DNA of 6,010 bases, taken from Thermoplasmata archaeon (GTDB lineage Archaea; Thermoplasmatota; Thermoplasmata; UBA184). The DNA lies in NCBI GenBank assembly GCA_030042855.1, contig JASHYU010000005.1, forward strand, positions 1 through 6,010, written 5' to 3'. How positions within the stretch are numbered: the stretch's first letter is position 1; every line of letters begins with the position of its first letter. Below, piece by piece: positions 1 through 6,010 of the stretch. The notes under the pieces were generated by a model. It ran no database searches, was not told the origin of the DNA, and saw only the letters and a list, made by a program, of their open reading frames with translations. The translations under genes were made by a program, and so were the position numbers.

Positions 1-2110
1 GCCCCGATCGGTCGCCGTCATCGGGGCCTCGAACAAGCCGGGGAAGGTCGGGACGGCGGTCTTCCGCAACATCATCCAGGCCGGCTTTCGCGGGGTCGCC
101 TACCCCGTCAACCCGACCGCGACGAGCGTCTCGGGGGTCCGGTGCTACCCGGACGTCGGGGCGCTCCCCGAGCCCGCCGAGCTCGGGATCGTGATTGTTC
201 CGGCGCCCCGCGTCGCCGACGTCGTCGAGGAGCTCGGCCGCGCCGGTACGAAGGGCGTGGTCGTGATCACCGCCGGGTTCCGCGAGGTCGGCGAAGCCGG
301 GGCGGCGCTGGAAGCCGAGGTCGTCCGGCGCGCGGGGAAGTACCGGATGTCGCTCGTCGGCCCGAACTGCTTCGGCGTCCTCAACACGCACCCGGACGTC
401 AGCCTCAACGCGACGTTCAGCGAGGACCTCCCGCCCCCCGGGAACATCGCGTTCGTCTCGCAGAGCGGGGCGCTCTGTGCCGGCATCCTTTCCTACGGGG
501 TCGCCGAGCGGATCGGATTCTCGCGCTTCGTCTCGGTGGGGAACCGCGCCGGGATCGACGAGAACGATCTCCTGCACTCGCTCGGCCAGGACCCGGTGAC
601 GCGGGTGATCCTCCTCTACGTGGAGAGCCTCGCCAACGGGCAACGGTTCCTCGAGGCGGCCCGGGAGGTGACCGAGGCCAAACCCGTCCTCGTGATCAAG
701 AGCGGGCGGACCCCCGCCGGCGAGCGGGCGGCGAAGAGCCACACCGGTTCGCTCGCCCAGTCCGGTCGCGACCAGCTGTTCGACGCGCTCTTCGCGCAGT
801 CCGGCGTGCTCCGCATCGACACCCTCGGCGAACTGTTCCGCACCGCGAAGATCTTCTCGACGGGGCTCTCGCTGGACGGTCCCCGGCTCGCGATCCTGAC
901 CAATTCGGGCGGGCCCGGGATCGTCGCCGCCGACGCGGCGATCCGCAGCGGACTCGAACTGCCCCCGCTCCCGGCCGCGACGCAGGCGACGCTCGCGGGC
1001 AGCCTCCCGTCCATCGCCTCGATCGCGAATCCGCTCGACATGACCGCGGACGTGCGACCGGAGCAGATGCGCGACGCGCTCCGCTTGCTCGTCGCCGCGC
1101 CCGACGTGAACGCGGGGCTCGTGATCGCGACCCCCGTCGGCACGATGAACGGCACGGAGATCGCGCGGGCCATCCTCGACGTCCGGGCGTCGGTGCCGAA
1201 GCCGATCATCGCCTGCCTGTTCGGGGTCACCGATCTCGCGAGCGACGTGAAATTCCTCGAGGAGAACGGCGTCCCCGCGTACACGTTCCCGGAGGAGGCG
1301 GTCCAGGGCCTCGGACGCCTCGCCCAGTACCGGGCGTGGCGCGACCGGCCGCGCGCGCCGGTCCGCGAGTTCCCGGTGGATCGCGCCGCCGTCCGAGCCG
1401 TCCTCGACGCGGCGCGGGCCTCGGGGACGACCGTCCTGCCGGAGTATGCCGCGCGCGGGCTCCTCGCGGCGTACGGCGTGGGCTTCGCCCGGGCGGAGCG
1501 CGTCCGGACGATCGACGAGGCGTGGCGCGCCGCGGGGGAGATCGGCTACCCGGTCGTGCTGAAGGTCGCCTCCCCGGACATCTCCCACAAGACCGACGTC
1601 GGGGGGGTCGCGCTCGGGATCCCGGACGCGGCGGCGCTCCGCGCGGCGTGGGACGCGATGCAGGACTCGCTCCGAGCCCGAGCGCCGAACGCCCGGATCG
1701 AGGGGTTCGAGGTCGAGGCCGAGATCCGCGGCGGCAAGGAGGTGCTCATCGGCGTCCAGCGGGATCCGAGCTTCGGGCCGGTCGTCGTCTTCGGCCTCGG
1801 CGGGATCTACGTGGAGGTGCTGCGGGACGTGACGTTCCGTCTCGCCCCGCTCCGACCGCTCTCGGCGCAGCGGATGATCGAGTCCGTGCGCTCGGCGCCC
1901 CTCCTGAAGGGCGTTCGGGGCGACCCTCCGAGCGACGTCGCGGCGCTCGCGGAGGCGCTCGAGCGGGTCTCCCAGCTGGCCGTCGAGGTGCCCGAGATCG
2001 TCGAGCTGGACCTCAACCCGATGATCGTCCGCGCCGCCGGGAGCGGGGTCGTCGCCGTCGACGCGCGGGTCGTGCTCGGTCCGTCTTCCAGATCGGCACC
2101 GACGCCTTGA
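1..2110 (+). CDS. acd: ADP-forming acetyl/acyl-CoA synthetase, fused alpha-beta (5' end missing)
   Basis: The enzyme converts acyl-CoA, ADP and phosphate to the free acid, ATP and CoA in the cytoplasm. It is the usual archaeal route to ATP from acetyl-CoA or branched/aryl acyl-CoA. The frame is open from base 2 and gives 702 visible residues; the family is about 700, so only a few N-terminal residues are lost. The order is: a CoA-binding Rossmann domain (VAVIGASNKPGKVG near the visible start), a succinyl-CoA-ligase-like domain with the phosphohistidine motif SHTGS (His at visible residue 247, codon 740-742), then a short linker near residue 445. An ATP-grasp beta domain follows, with SHKTDVGG (second catalytic His about residue 529), GGKEVLIGVQRDPSFGP, GLGGIYVEVL and ELDLNP. 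The family core ends at VVAVDARVVLG. The last nine residues (PSSRSAPTP) are antisense to conserved moaE sequence. The substrate, acetate or a larger acid, cannot be read from the sequence. Confidence 0.95.
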   Translation, partial: PRSVAVIGASNKPGKVGTAVFRNIIQAGFRGVAYPVNPTATSVSGVRCYPDVGALPEPAELGIVIVPAPRVADVVEELGRAGTKGVVVITAGFREVGEAGAALEAEVVRRAGKYRMSLVGPNCFGVLNTHPDVSLNATFSEDLPPPGNIAFVSQSGALCAGILSYGVAERIGFSRFVSVGNRAGIDENDLLHSLGQDPVTRVILLYVESLANGQRFLEAAREVTEAKPVLVIKSGRTPAGERAAKSHTGSLAQSGRDQLFDALFAQSGVLRIDTLGELFRTAKIFSTGLSLDGPRLAILTNSGGPGIVAADAAIRSGLELPPLPAATQATLAGSLPSIASIANPLDMTADVRPEQMRDALRLLVAAPDVNAGLVIATPVGTMNGTEIARAILDVRASVPKPIIACLFGVTDLASDVKFLEENGVPAYTFPEEAVQGLGRLAQYRAWRDRPRAPVREFPVDRAAVRAVLDAARASGTTVLPEYAARGLLAAYGVGFARAERVRTIDEAWRAAGEIGYPVVLKVASPDISHKTDVGGVALGIPDAAALRAAWDAMQDSLRARAPNARIEGFEVEAEIRGGKEVLIGVQRDPSFGPVVVFGLGGIYVEVLRDVTFRLAPLRPLSAQRMIESVRSAPLLKGVRGDPPSDVAALAEALERVSQLAVEVPEIVELDLNPMIVRAAGSGVVAVDARVVLGPSSRSAPTP

Positions 2111-2459
2111 GCTCCTCGATGAGGTAGCGCGTCGCCTCGAAGGCCCGGGCGCGGTGGGGGCAGGCCGCGCCCACCACCACCGCCACGTCGCCGACCGGGA
2201 TCGTTCCGAGCCGGTGCCACAGGACGATCCGCCGGGCCCCGTACCGGCGCCGCGCTGACCCGGCGAGCCGGGCCAGCGCCCGAAGGGCGAGCGGTCCGTC
2301 CGCTTCGTAGAAGAGCGCGTGGACCCGCCCGCCCGCCACCCGGTCGGGCCGCACCCGCCCCGCGAACAGCACCACGCCGCCCAGCTCGCCGCCGCCGAGC
2401 TCGCGCATCGCTCCGCCGAGGGAGAGGGCCCGCCGGGTGAGTCGGATCGACACCGTCAT
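2013..2459 (-). CDS. moaE: Molybdopterin synthase catalytic (large) subunit MoaE
   Basis: MoaE converts precursor Z (cPMP) to molybdopterin, using sulfur carried as thiocarboxylate on the MoaD C-terminus. It is part of Mo/W cofactor synthesis in the cytoplasm. The 148 residues match the usual 140-150. Visible family marks are GGVVLFAGRVR (about 27-37), LFYEADGPLAL (49-59), HRLGTIPVGD (82-91), CPHRARAFEA (100-109, with the conserved His-Arg pair) and ELKASVPIWK (116-125). The two lysines of that last motif, K118 and K125, correspond to the E. coli catalytic lysines K119 and K126. The ATG overlaps the moaD stop as ATGA, which supports this start and translational coupling. The 23 residues after VPIWK are very Arg-rich and lie antisense to the end of acd, so they look like read-through constrained by that gene rather than a known domain. 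Confidence 0.93.
   Translation of the reverse strand: MTVSIRLTRRALSLGGAMRELGGGELGGVVLFAGRVRPDRVAGGRVHALFYEADGPLALRALARLAGSARRRYGARRIVLWHRLGTIPVGDVAVVVGAACPHRARAFEATRYLIEELKASVPIWKTDRARPARRRRRPRSRRRGRSSG
2456..2459 (-). promoter_or_regulatory. ATGA stop-start overlap coupling moaD to moaE
   Basis: On the minus strand the last moaD codons read GGC GGA GGA TGA, and the moaE ATG is contained in GGATGA. The Gly codons that encode the essential MoaD C-terminus therefore also create a GGAGG string directly against the moaE start. That spacing is too short for an ordinary Shine-Dalgarno site, so termination-reinitiation is the more likely mode. The coupling itself is an inference from the 4-nt overlap. 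Confidence 0.7.
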
Positions 2460-2722
2460 CCTCCGCCATACGGGGGGTGGATCGCGAACTCGTCGCCGGG
2501 TCGGACCCGACCCCGCCGGCCCACCAGGTACTCCCCGTTCCGGACGAAGCGGCTCGCGCGCAAGGTTGGAGCGAGACGGGGATAGTCCCGCGCGAGCTCG
2601 CGAAGGAGCGCGACGACGCTCACCCCGCGCTCCGGAACGGTCCGGTCCAACGAGGAGGCACCGACGGCTTCCCGGGCGGAGGCGAACAGCACGATCCGGA
2701 TCGAACGGCCGCGCTCCGGCAC
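2456..2722 (-). CDS. moaD: Molybdopterin synthase sulfur carrier subunit MoaD (ubiquitin-fold)
   Basis: This is an 88-residue beta-grasp protein of normal MoaD length. It is expected to be adenylated and thiocarboxylated at its C-terminal Gly by an E1-like enzyme (MoeB/UbaA type, not in this window) and to donate sulfur within the MoaDE complex. It begins with the typical first strand IRIVLFASAREAVG (residues 9-22) and ends PGDEFAIHPPYGGG. That matches the PPVxGG end of the family and leaves the free terminal Gly-Gly intact. I chose the GTG at 2722-2720: it is the nearest in-frame start just before the first strand and lies about 27 nt below a TATA-like element, which suits a leaderless mRNA. 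The frame is open far upstream, antisense to korA, but that part resembles nothing. In archaea, MoaD-like proteins may also act as protein modifiers (SAMPs). The adjacent moaE favours the cofactor role here. Confidence 0.9.
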   Translation of the reverse strand: MPERGRSIRIVLFASAREAVGASSLDRTVPERGVSVVALLRELARDYPRLAPTLRASRFVRNGEYLVGRRGRVRPGDEFAIHPPYGGG

Positions 2723-2744
2723 AGAGGGATCGAACGGGGGATAC

Positions 2745-2757
2745 GGGTTAAGGTTTG
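2745..2757 (-). promoter_or_regulatory. Candidate archaeal promoter (BRE/TATA) for moaDE
   Basis: On the minus strand the sequence reads AAACCTTAACCCG, an AT-rich patch in a very GC-rich setting. The TTAA centre lies about 27 nt upstream of the moaD GTG, the expected distance from an archaeal TATA box to its transcription start. There is no Shine-Dalgarno sequence before the GTG, so a leaderless transcript is plausible. The match to a consensus TATA box is weak. Confidence 0.4.
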
Positions 2758-2804
2758 GTCGGGCGGCCGTCGGAGGGCCCGAGGGTCGGCCGCGGGCCGG
2801 GGTT

Positions 2805-2820
2805 CGAAAATCCGATATAC
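2805..2820 (+). promoter_or_regulatory. Candidate archaeal promoter (BRE/TATA) for korAB
   Basis: The sequence CGAAAATCCGATATAC is the most AT-rich patch near korA. The purine-rich CGAAAA could be a TFB recognition element, and GATATA, centred near 2817, lies about 26 nt before the korA ATG. That would put the transcription start at or next to the ATG. The G-run touching the ATG is too close for a normal ribosome binding site, which also favours leaderless translation. An alternative is that GAAAAT is itself the TATA element, giving a leader of about 9 nt. Confidence 0.5.
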
Positions 2821-2842
2821 GGACCGGGTCTGAATTCGGGGG

Positions 2843-4582
2843 ATGCAGGAGATCTCGGTCCGGGTCGGGGGACAGGCCGGCGACGGCATTGCCTCGATCG
2901 GGGAATCCGTCGCCCGTGGCTTCTCCCGCCTCGGGCTCCACGTCTTCGGCCTCAATGCCTACCAGTCGGTGATCCGGGGCGGTCACGTCTGGTACCAGGC
3001 CCGGGCCTCGGCGGGCCGTCCGAACTCGCCGGGGGACGCGACCGACGTGCTCTACGCCCTCGATCGGGCCACGGTCGACATCCACGCGAGCGCGCTGCGG
3101 GAGGGTGGGGTCGTCGTCTTCGATCCCGAGAAGTTCTCGCTCGCCGGAGTGCCCTTGCCCGCGGGGGTGACGGCCTTCGAGGTCCCGACCCTTCAGCTCG
3201 CCCGCAAGTACACGACCCAGTCGATCCTTCAGAACGCGGGCGGCATCGGCGCCGTCAGCTTCCTCGCCGGGATCCCGCTCGACGTGCTCCACCAGGTCCT
3301 GCGGGACTCGTTCGGCCGCAAATCGGGCGACGTCGTCGACTGGAACCTCGGGGCGAGCAGCGATGGCTTCCAGTTCGCCGCCCAGCACGCCACGCCGAAC
3401 CCGCACGTGCTCCCGCAGCAGGGGGCCCCCAAGCTCCTCATGACCGGCAACCAGGCGATCGCCCTCGGGGCCGCCGCGGCGGGCTGCAAGTTCCTCTCCC
3501 AGTACCCGATGACCCCCGCGTCGTCGATCATGCACTGGATGGCGGCGCATTCGACCTCGATCGGGGTGGTCGTGAAGCAGGCGGAGGACGAACTCGCCGC
3601 GATCCACATGGCGATCGGCGCGTCCTTCGGCGGCGTGCGGTCGATGACTGCGACGAGCGGCGGGGGGTTCTCCCTGATGGTCGAGGCGCTCGGCATGGCG
3701 GGCATGACGGAGACCCCGCTCGTGGTCGTCGAGTCGCAGCGCTCGGGGCCCTCGACGGGACTCCCGACGAAGACGGAGCAAGGGGATCTCAACCTCATGC
3801 TGGGGGCGGGCCAGGGGGAGTTCCCTCGGGCCATCCTCGCCCCGGCCGATCCGGCCGAGGCGTACCGCGCGATGATCGAGGCGTTCCGCCTCGCGGAGGC
3901 GTGGCAGACCCCGATCCTCGTCGCGAGCGACCTCCATCTCTCCGAGAACCACATGACGGTCGACCGTGCCGAGATCGATCTCAACGTTCCGATCCCGTCG
4001 CTCTTCTCGGTCCCGGCGAACGGCCACGAGTACAAGCGCTACGCCTACACCGAGTCCGGCGTGTCCCCCCGCGCGCTCCCGGGTCAGGCGGGCCTCCAGT
4101 TCGTCGCCGGCTCGGACGAGCACGACGAGCGGGGCCACCTCATCTCCGACGTCCGCGCGGGCGTGCCGGTCTGGGTCTCCGAGCGCCAGCGGATGATGGA
4201 CAAGCGGATGCACAAGCTCGAGGGGCTCGCCCGCAGCGTCCCGCCGCCGTTCTTCGAGGGGCCGCCCGACGCGCCCCTCACGTTCGTCGCCTGGGGGTCC
4301 ACGGTCGGTGCGGTCCGGGACGCGATGGCCCAGCTCGCCGAGCAGGGGCGGGCGACGAATCTCCTGCGATTCCCGGCCGTCTACCCGCTCGACGCCGAGG
4401 GCGTCCGCGCGGCGTTCGCGCGCACGCACCGCACGCTGCTCGTCGAGGGAAACTACTCCGGACAGTTCGGCCGGCTCCTGCGGGCCGAGACCGGGGTCGC
4501 GCTCACCGAGCGGATGCTTAAGTACGACGGCGAGCCCTTCTTCCCCCACGAGATCGTGGCGCGCGTCCGGGGTTTGAACTAG
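2843..4582 (+). CDS. korA: 2-oxoacid:ferredoxin oxidoreductase, fused gamma-alpha subunit
   Basis: With KorB this cytoplasmic enzyme oxidatively decarboxylates a 2-oxoacid (2-oxoglutarate, pyruvate or a branched 2-oxoacid) to acyl-CoA, passing electrons to ferredoxin. The 579 residues are close to the size of fused archaeal subunits such as those of Sulfolobus. The gamma domain is about 1-180, opening with VRVGGQAGDGI (7-16) and including AYQSVIRGGH (39-48). After a linker, the alpha pyrimidine-type domain starts near 198, with the signature YPMTPASS at 221-228 (usually YPITP), QAEDE at 246-250, TATSGGG at 269-275 and GPSTGLPTKTEQGDL at 302-316. A transketolase-C-like domain runs about 478-575, with VEGNYSGQFGRLLR at 534-547. 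No iron-sulfur cluster cysteine motif is present, as expected for this subunit. The stop TAG directly touches the korB ATG. Substrate preference cannot be fixed from sequence alone, so korA is used in the general sense. Confidence 0.93.
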   Translation: MQEISVRVGGQAGDGIASIGESVARGFSRLGLHVFGLNAYQSVIRGGHVWYQARASAGRPNSPGDATDVLYALDRATVDIHASALREGGVVVFDPEKFSLAGVPLPAGVTAFEVPTLQLARKYTTQSILQNAGGIGAVSFLAGIPLDVLHQVLRDSFGRKSGDVVDWNLGASSDGFQFAAQHATPNPHVLPQQGAPKLLMTGNQAIALGAAAAGCKFLSQYPMTPASSIMHWMAAHSTSIGVVVKQAEDELAAIHMAIGASFGGVRSMTATSGGGFSLMVEALGMAGMTETPLVVVESQRSGPSTGLPTKTEQGDLNLMLGAGQGEFPRAILAPADPAEAYRAMIEAFRLAEAWQTPILVASDLHLSENHMTVDRAEIDLNVPIPSLFSVPANGHEYKRYAYTESGVSPRALPGQAGLQFVAGSDEHDERGHLISDVRAGVPVWVSERQRMMDKRMHKLEGLARSVPPPFFEGPPDAPLTFVAWGSTVGAVRDAMAQLAEQGRATNLLRFPAVYPLDAEGVRAAFARTHRTLLVEGNYSGQFGRLLRAETGVALTERMLKYDGEPFFPHEIVARVRGLN

Positions 4583-5482
4583 ATGGCCGACGCGGCTGCG
4601 CGCCCCCGCGTGCCCGCCGCCGGCACCGAGCTACCGGTCGTGGGCAAGACGGACGTCAAACCGACGTGGTGCCCCGGCTGCGGGGACTTCGGGGTCGTCG
4701 CGGCCGTCGAGATGGCCTTGAAGCGACTCAAGATCCCGAGCCACAACGTCGTGATCGTCTCCGGGATCGGGTGCTCCTCGAACCTCCCGCACTTCCTGTC
4801 CTCGTACGGATTTCACGGGGTCCACGGGCGGGTCCTCCCGGTCGCCGAGGGGATCCGCTGGGCGAACCACGGGCTCACGGTCATCGGCACCGGCGGCGAC
4901 GGGGACGGGTTCGGGATCGGAGCGGGGCACTTCGTCCACGCGATGCGACGGAACGTCGACCTCACGTACGTGACCATGGACAACCAGATCTACGGGCTCA
5001 CGACGGGGCAGGCGAGCCCGACGTCGACGATGGGCCAGAAGACGAAGTCGACCCCCAACGGCGTGATCGAGAACCCGATCGATCCGATCGCCCTCGCGCT
5101 CGCGAGCGGCGCGACGTACATCGCGCGGGGCTTCTCGGGCGACGTGAAGCACCTCGCCGACCTCATCGCGAACGGGATCCAGCATCGCGGCTTCGCGTTC
5201 GTCGACGTCTATAGCCCGTGCGTCACGTACAACAAGGTCAACACCTTCGACTTCTTCCGGCAGCGCGTCTACAAGCTCGAGAGCGCGGGCCACGATCCCG
5301 CGAACATCGTGAACGCCTGGGAGCGCGCGCTCGAGTGGGGCGACAAGATCCCGATCGGCCTGTTCTACCGGGCGGAGCGGCCGACCTACGAGGACCTCGA
5401 GGAGGTCCTCGCCCCCGGCCCGCTCGCCCACCAGCCCGCGGGCCTCCAGGGCAAGGAATCGCTCCTGGACGAGTTCGTCTGA
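4583..5482 (+). CDS. korB: 2-oxoacid:ferredoxin oxidoreductase beta subunit (TPP and 4Fe-4S)
   Basis: This is the thiamine-diphosphate-binding beta subunit paired with KorA; it carries the [4Fe-4S] cluster that hands electrons to ferredoxin. The length of 299 residues is normal. Motifs in order: WCPGCGDFG (C30, C33), GIGCSS (C64), GDGDGFGIG at 105-113 (TPP/Mg binding), MDNQIYGLTTGQASPT at 132-147 and SPCVTYN (C213). The four cysteines keep almost the same spacing as the cluster ligands known from Sulfolobus (12, 15, 46, 197). The loop GLTTGQ has Thr at 141 where many relatives have Lys (GLTKGQ). The ATG follows the korA stop with no gap, and a weak GGGGT lies about 10 nt upstream, so the two subunits are very likely translated from one mRNA. 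Downstream is a 19-bp convergent gap in which I see no T-run terminator. Confidence 0.95.
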   Translation: MADAAARPRVPAAGTELPVVGKTDVKPTWCPGCGDFGVVAAVEMALKRLKIPSHNVVIVSGIGCSSNLPHFLSSYGFHGVHGRVLPVAEGIRWANHGLTVIGTGGDGDGFGIGAGHFVHAMRRNVDLTYVTMDNQIYGLTTGQASPTSTMGQKTKSTPNGVIENPIDPIALALASGATYIARGFSGDVKHLADLIANGIQHRGFAFVDVYSPCVTYNKVNTFDFFRQRVYKLESAGHDPANIVNAWERALEWGDKIPIGLFYRAERPTYEDLEEVLAPGPLAHQPAGLQGKESLLDEFV

Positions 5483-5501
5483 ACCGGCCGCCCGCGCTCC
5501 C

Positions 5502-6010
5502 TCAGGTCCGCGCGAACAGGTAGGCGTCGCCCTCGCTCCAGAGGAGCGGGAACTCGGTCGGGTCCGCGAGGAGCGGGCGGGGCGAGAACGCCGGCCAGAG
5601 CACCGTGTTGGTGCCGGTCACAAGGACGTACTCCACGTCGAGGTCGGCGAGGGCGGCCAGTCCCCGCGGGTCGAGCGTCCCGTTCGAGAGCTCGTCGACC
5701 GCGACCGAGTACGAGCGGTTGATCCACGGCCAGCCCGGGACGAGCGGGTAGAGCAGCACCACGTCGGCCGCGTAGCCGGGGAGGAAATCCGCGGCGCTGC
5801 CCGGTGCGACGAGAACGCGCGCTCCGGACGGCAGGTGCGCGCCGGCGTACTCGAGCAGCGCGAAGTCGTCGGCCGAGACGTTCCCGAAGTCGTGGTAGAG
5901 CCGGGCCATCCCGGGAGCGAGCGAGGTCGGGGTGAGGGTCACCCCGGGCACGACGATGACGAGCGCGACCGCGAGCGGCGCGAGCACCCCGAGGGCCGTT
6001 CTCGGGCCGG
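5502..6010 (-). CDS. C-terminal part of a membrane protein, possibly a GT-C type glycosyltransferase (5' end beyond window)
   Basis: The frame is open to the right edge, giving 168 visible residues. A GTG at 5987 falls at the edge of the hydrophobic stretch, so I treat it as internal rather than as the start. The fragment begins with a hydrophobic segment of about 20 residues (LAPLAVALVIVVPGVTL), probably the last membrane helix, followed by about 140 mostly soluble residues. The soluble part has the look of the outer C-terminal domain of archaeal polytopic glycosyltransferases: a DDFALLEYAGAHLPSGARVLV stretch, then DVEYVLVTGTN, and finally FPLLWSEGDAYLFART at the very end. Three N-x-S/T sequons (NVS, NRS, NGT; visible residues 43, 97, 109) fit an extracellular location. 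The coding region is secure. The glycosyltransferase suggestion is only a pattern impression, and another multi-helix membrane protein is equally possible. It converges on korB and has no evident tie to it. Confidence 0.75.
   Translation of the reverse strand, partial: GPRTALGVLAPLAVALVIVVPGVTLTPTSLAPGMARLYHDFGNVSADDFALLEYAGAHLPSGARVLVAPGSAADFLPGYAADVVLLYPLVPGWPWINRSYSVAVDELSNGTLDPRGLAALADLDVEYVLVTGTNTVLWPAFSPRPLLADPTEFPLLWSEGDAYLFART

Noticed and set aside
616..1284. A 222-codon minus-strand frame antisense to acd
   Set aside because: It is Ser/Arg/Ala-rich with no domain pattern, lies fully inside acd, and has no promoter or start context.
142..2127. A 661-codon + strand frame overlapping acd
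   Set aside because: It is extremely Arg/Gly/Pro-rich with no motifs, and acd in the other frame has full family motifs. It is a GC-driven shadow.
2701..2722. Repeated VPERG in MoaD (residues 1-5 and 29-33), considered as a possible duplication
   Set aside because: Only five residues match and the flanks differ, so it is most likely coincidence.
2787..2799. Small inverted repeat (CGGCC-GCG-GGCCG) between moaD and korA
   Set aside because: A five-pair stem made only of G and C is expected by chance in such GC-rich DNA. There is no T-run, and it lies upstream of the korA promoter candidate.
2723..4549. An open minus-strand frame of about 600 codons running antisense to korA, continuous with moaD
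   Set aside because: Its composition is Arg/Asp/Glu/His-rich with no recognisable domain. It mirrors korA codons in GC-rich DNA. Only the final 88 codons (moaD) resemble a real protein.
4631..5431. A 266-codon minus-strand frame antisense to korB
   Set aside because: It is low-complexity, rich in Arg, Asp and Val, and resembles no family. korB on the other strand is unmistakable.
5483..5501. Possible bidirectional terminator between korB and the membrane protein gene
   Set aside because: The 19-bp gap has no T-rich run on either strand and no convincing hairpin.

Overview
This window looks like a chromosomal segment of a high-GC archaeon (roughly 70% G+C by eye, strongly GC-ending codons). 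Three things point to an archaeon. It has an ADP-forming acyl-CoA synthetase with fused alpha and beta parts. It has a two-subunit 2-oxoacid:ferredoxin oxidoreductase whose gamma and alpha domains are fused. Its divergent promoter region carries TATA-like elements about 26-28 nt upstream of start codons that lack good Shine-Dalgarno sites, as expected for leaderless archaeal transcripts. The proteins do not look strongly acidic, so a haloarchaeon seems less likely than, for example, a GC-rich Thermoplasmatota-like lineage. That placement is an inference, and a search could change it.

Layout from left to right. A nearly complete ADP-forming acetyl/acyl-CoA synthetase gene runs on the + strand to 2110, with only its first few codons missing. 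It meets head-on, with a 98-bp coding overlap, a minus-strand molybdopterin synthase pair: moaD (2722 to 2456) followed by moaE (2459 to 2013), joined by an ATGA stop-start overlap. A gap of about 120 bp with divergent promoters separates moaD from korA (2843-4582). korA abuts korB (4583-5482) with no intervening base. After a 19-bp convergent gap, the C-terminal part of a polytopic or membrane-anchored protein lies on the minus strand and runs off the right edge.

The genes fit a ferredoxin-based energy metabolism. KorAB oxidatively decarboxylates 2-oxoacids to acyl-CoA and reduces ferredoxin. The ADP-forming synthetase can then convert the acyl-CoA to the free acid while making ATP by substrate-level phosphorylation. 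MoaD and MoaE make the dithiolene of the molybdenum/tungsten cofactor, which could serve W- or Mo-dependent oxidoreductases of the same metabolism, although no such enzyme is in view. The functional grouping is inferred from co-location; the individual family assignments rest on clear motifs.

I found no RNA genes, mobile elements, CRISPR arrays or long non-coding stretches. The window is mostly ordinary core metabolism. The points most worth a second look are the antisense overlap of the synthetase and moaE, the divergent leaderless-type promoters, and a threonine in the KorB loop where many relatives have lysine.
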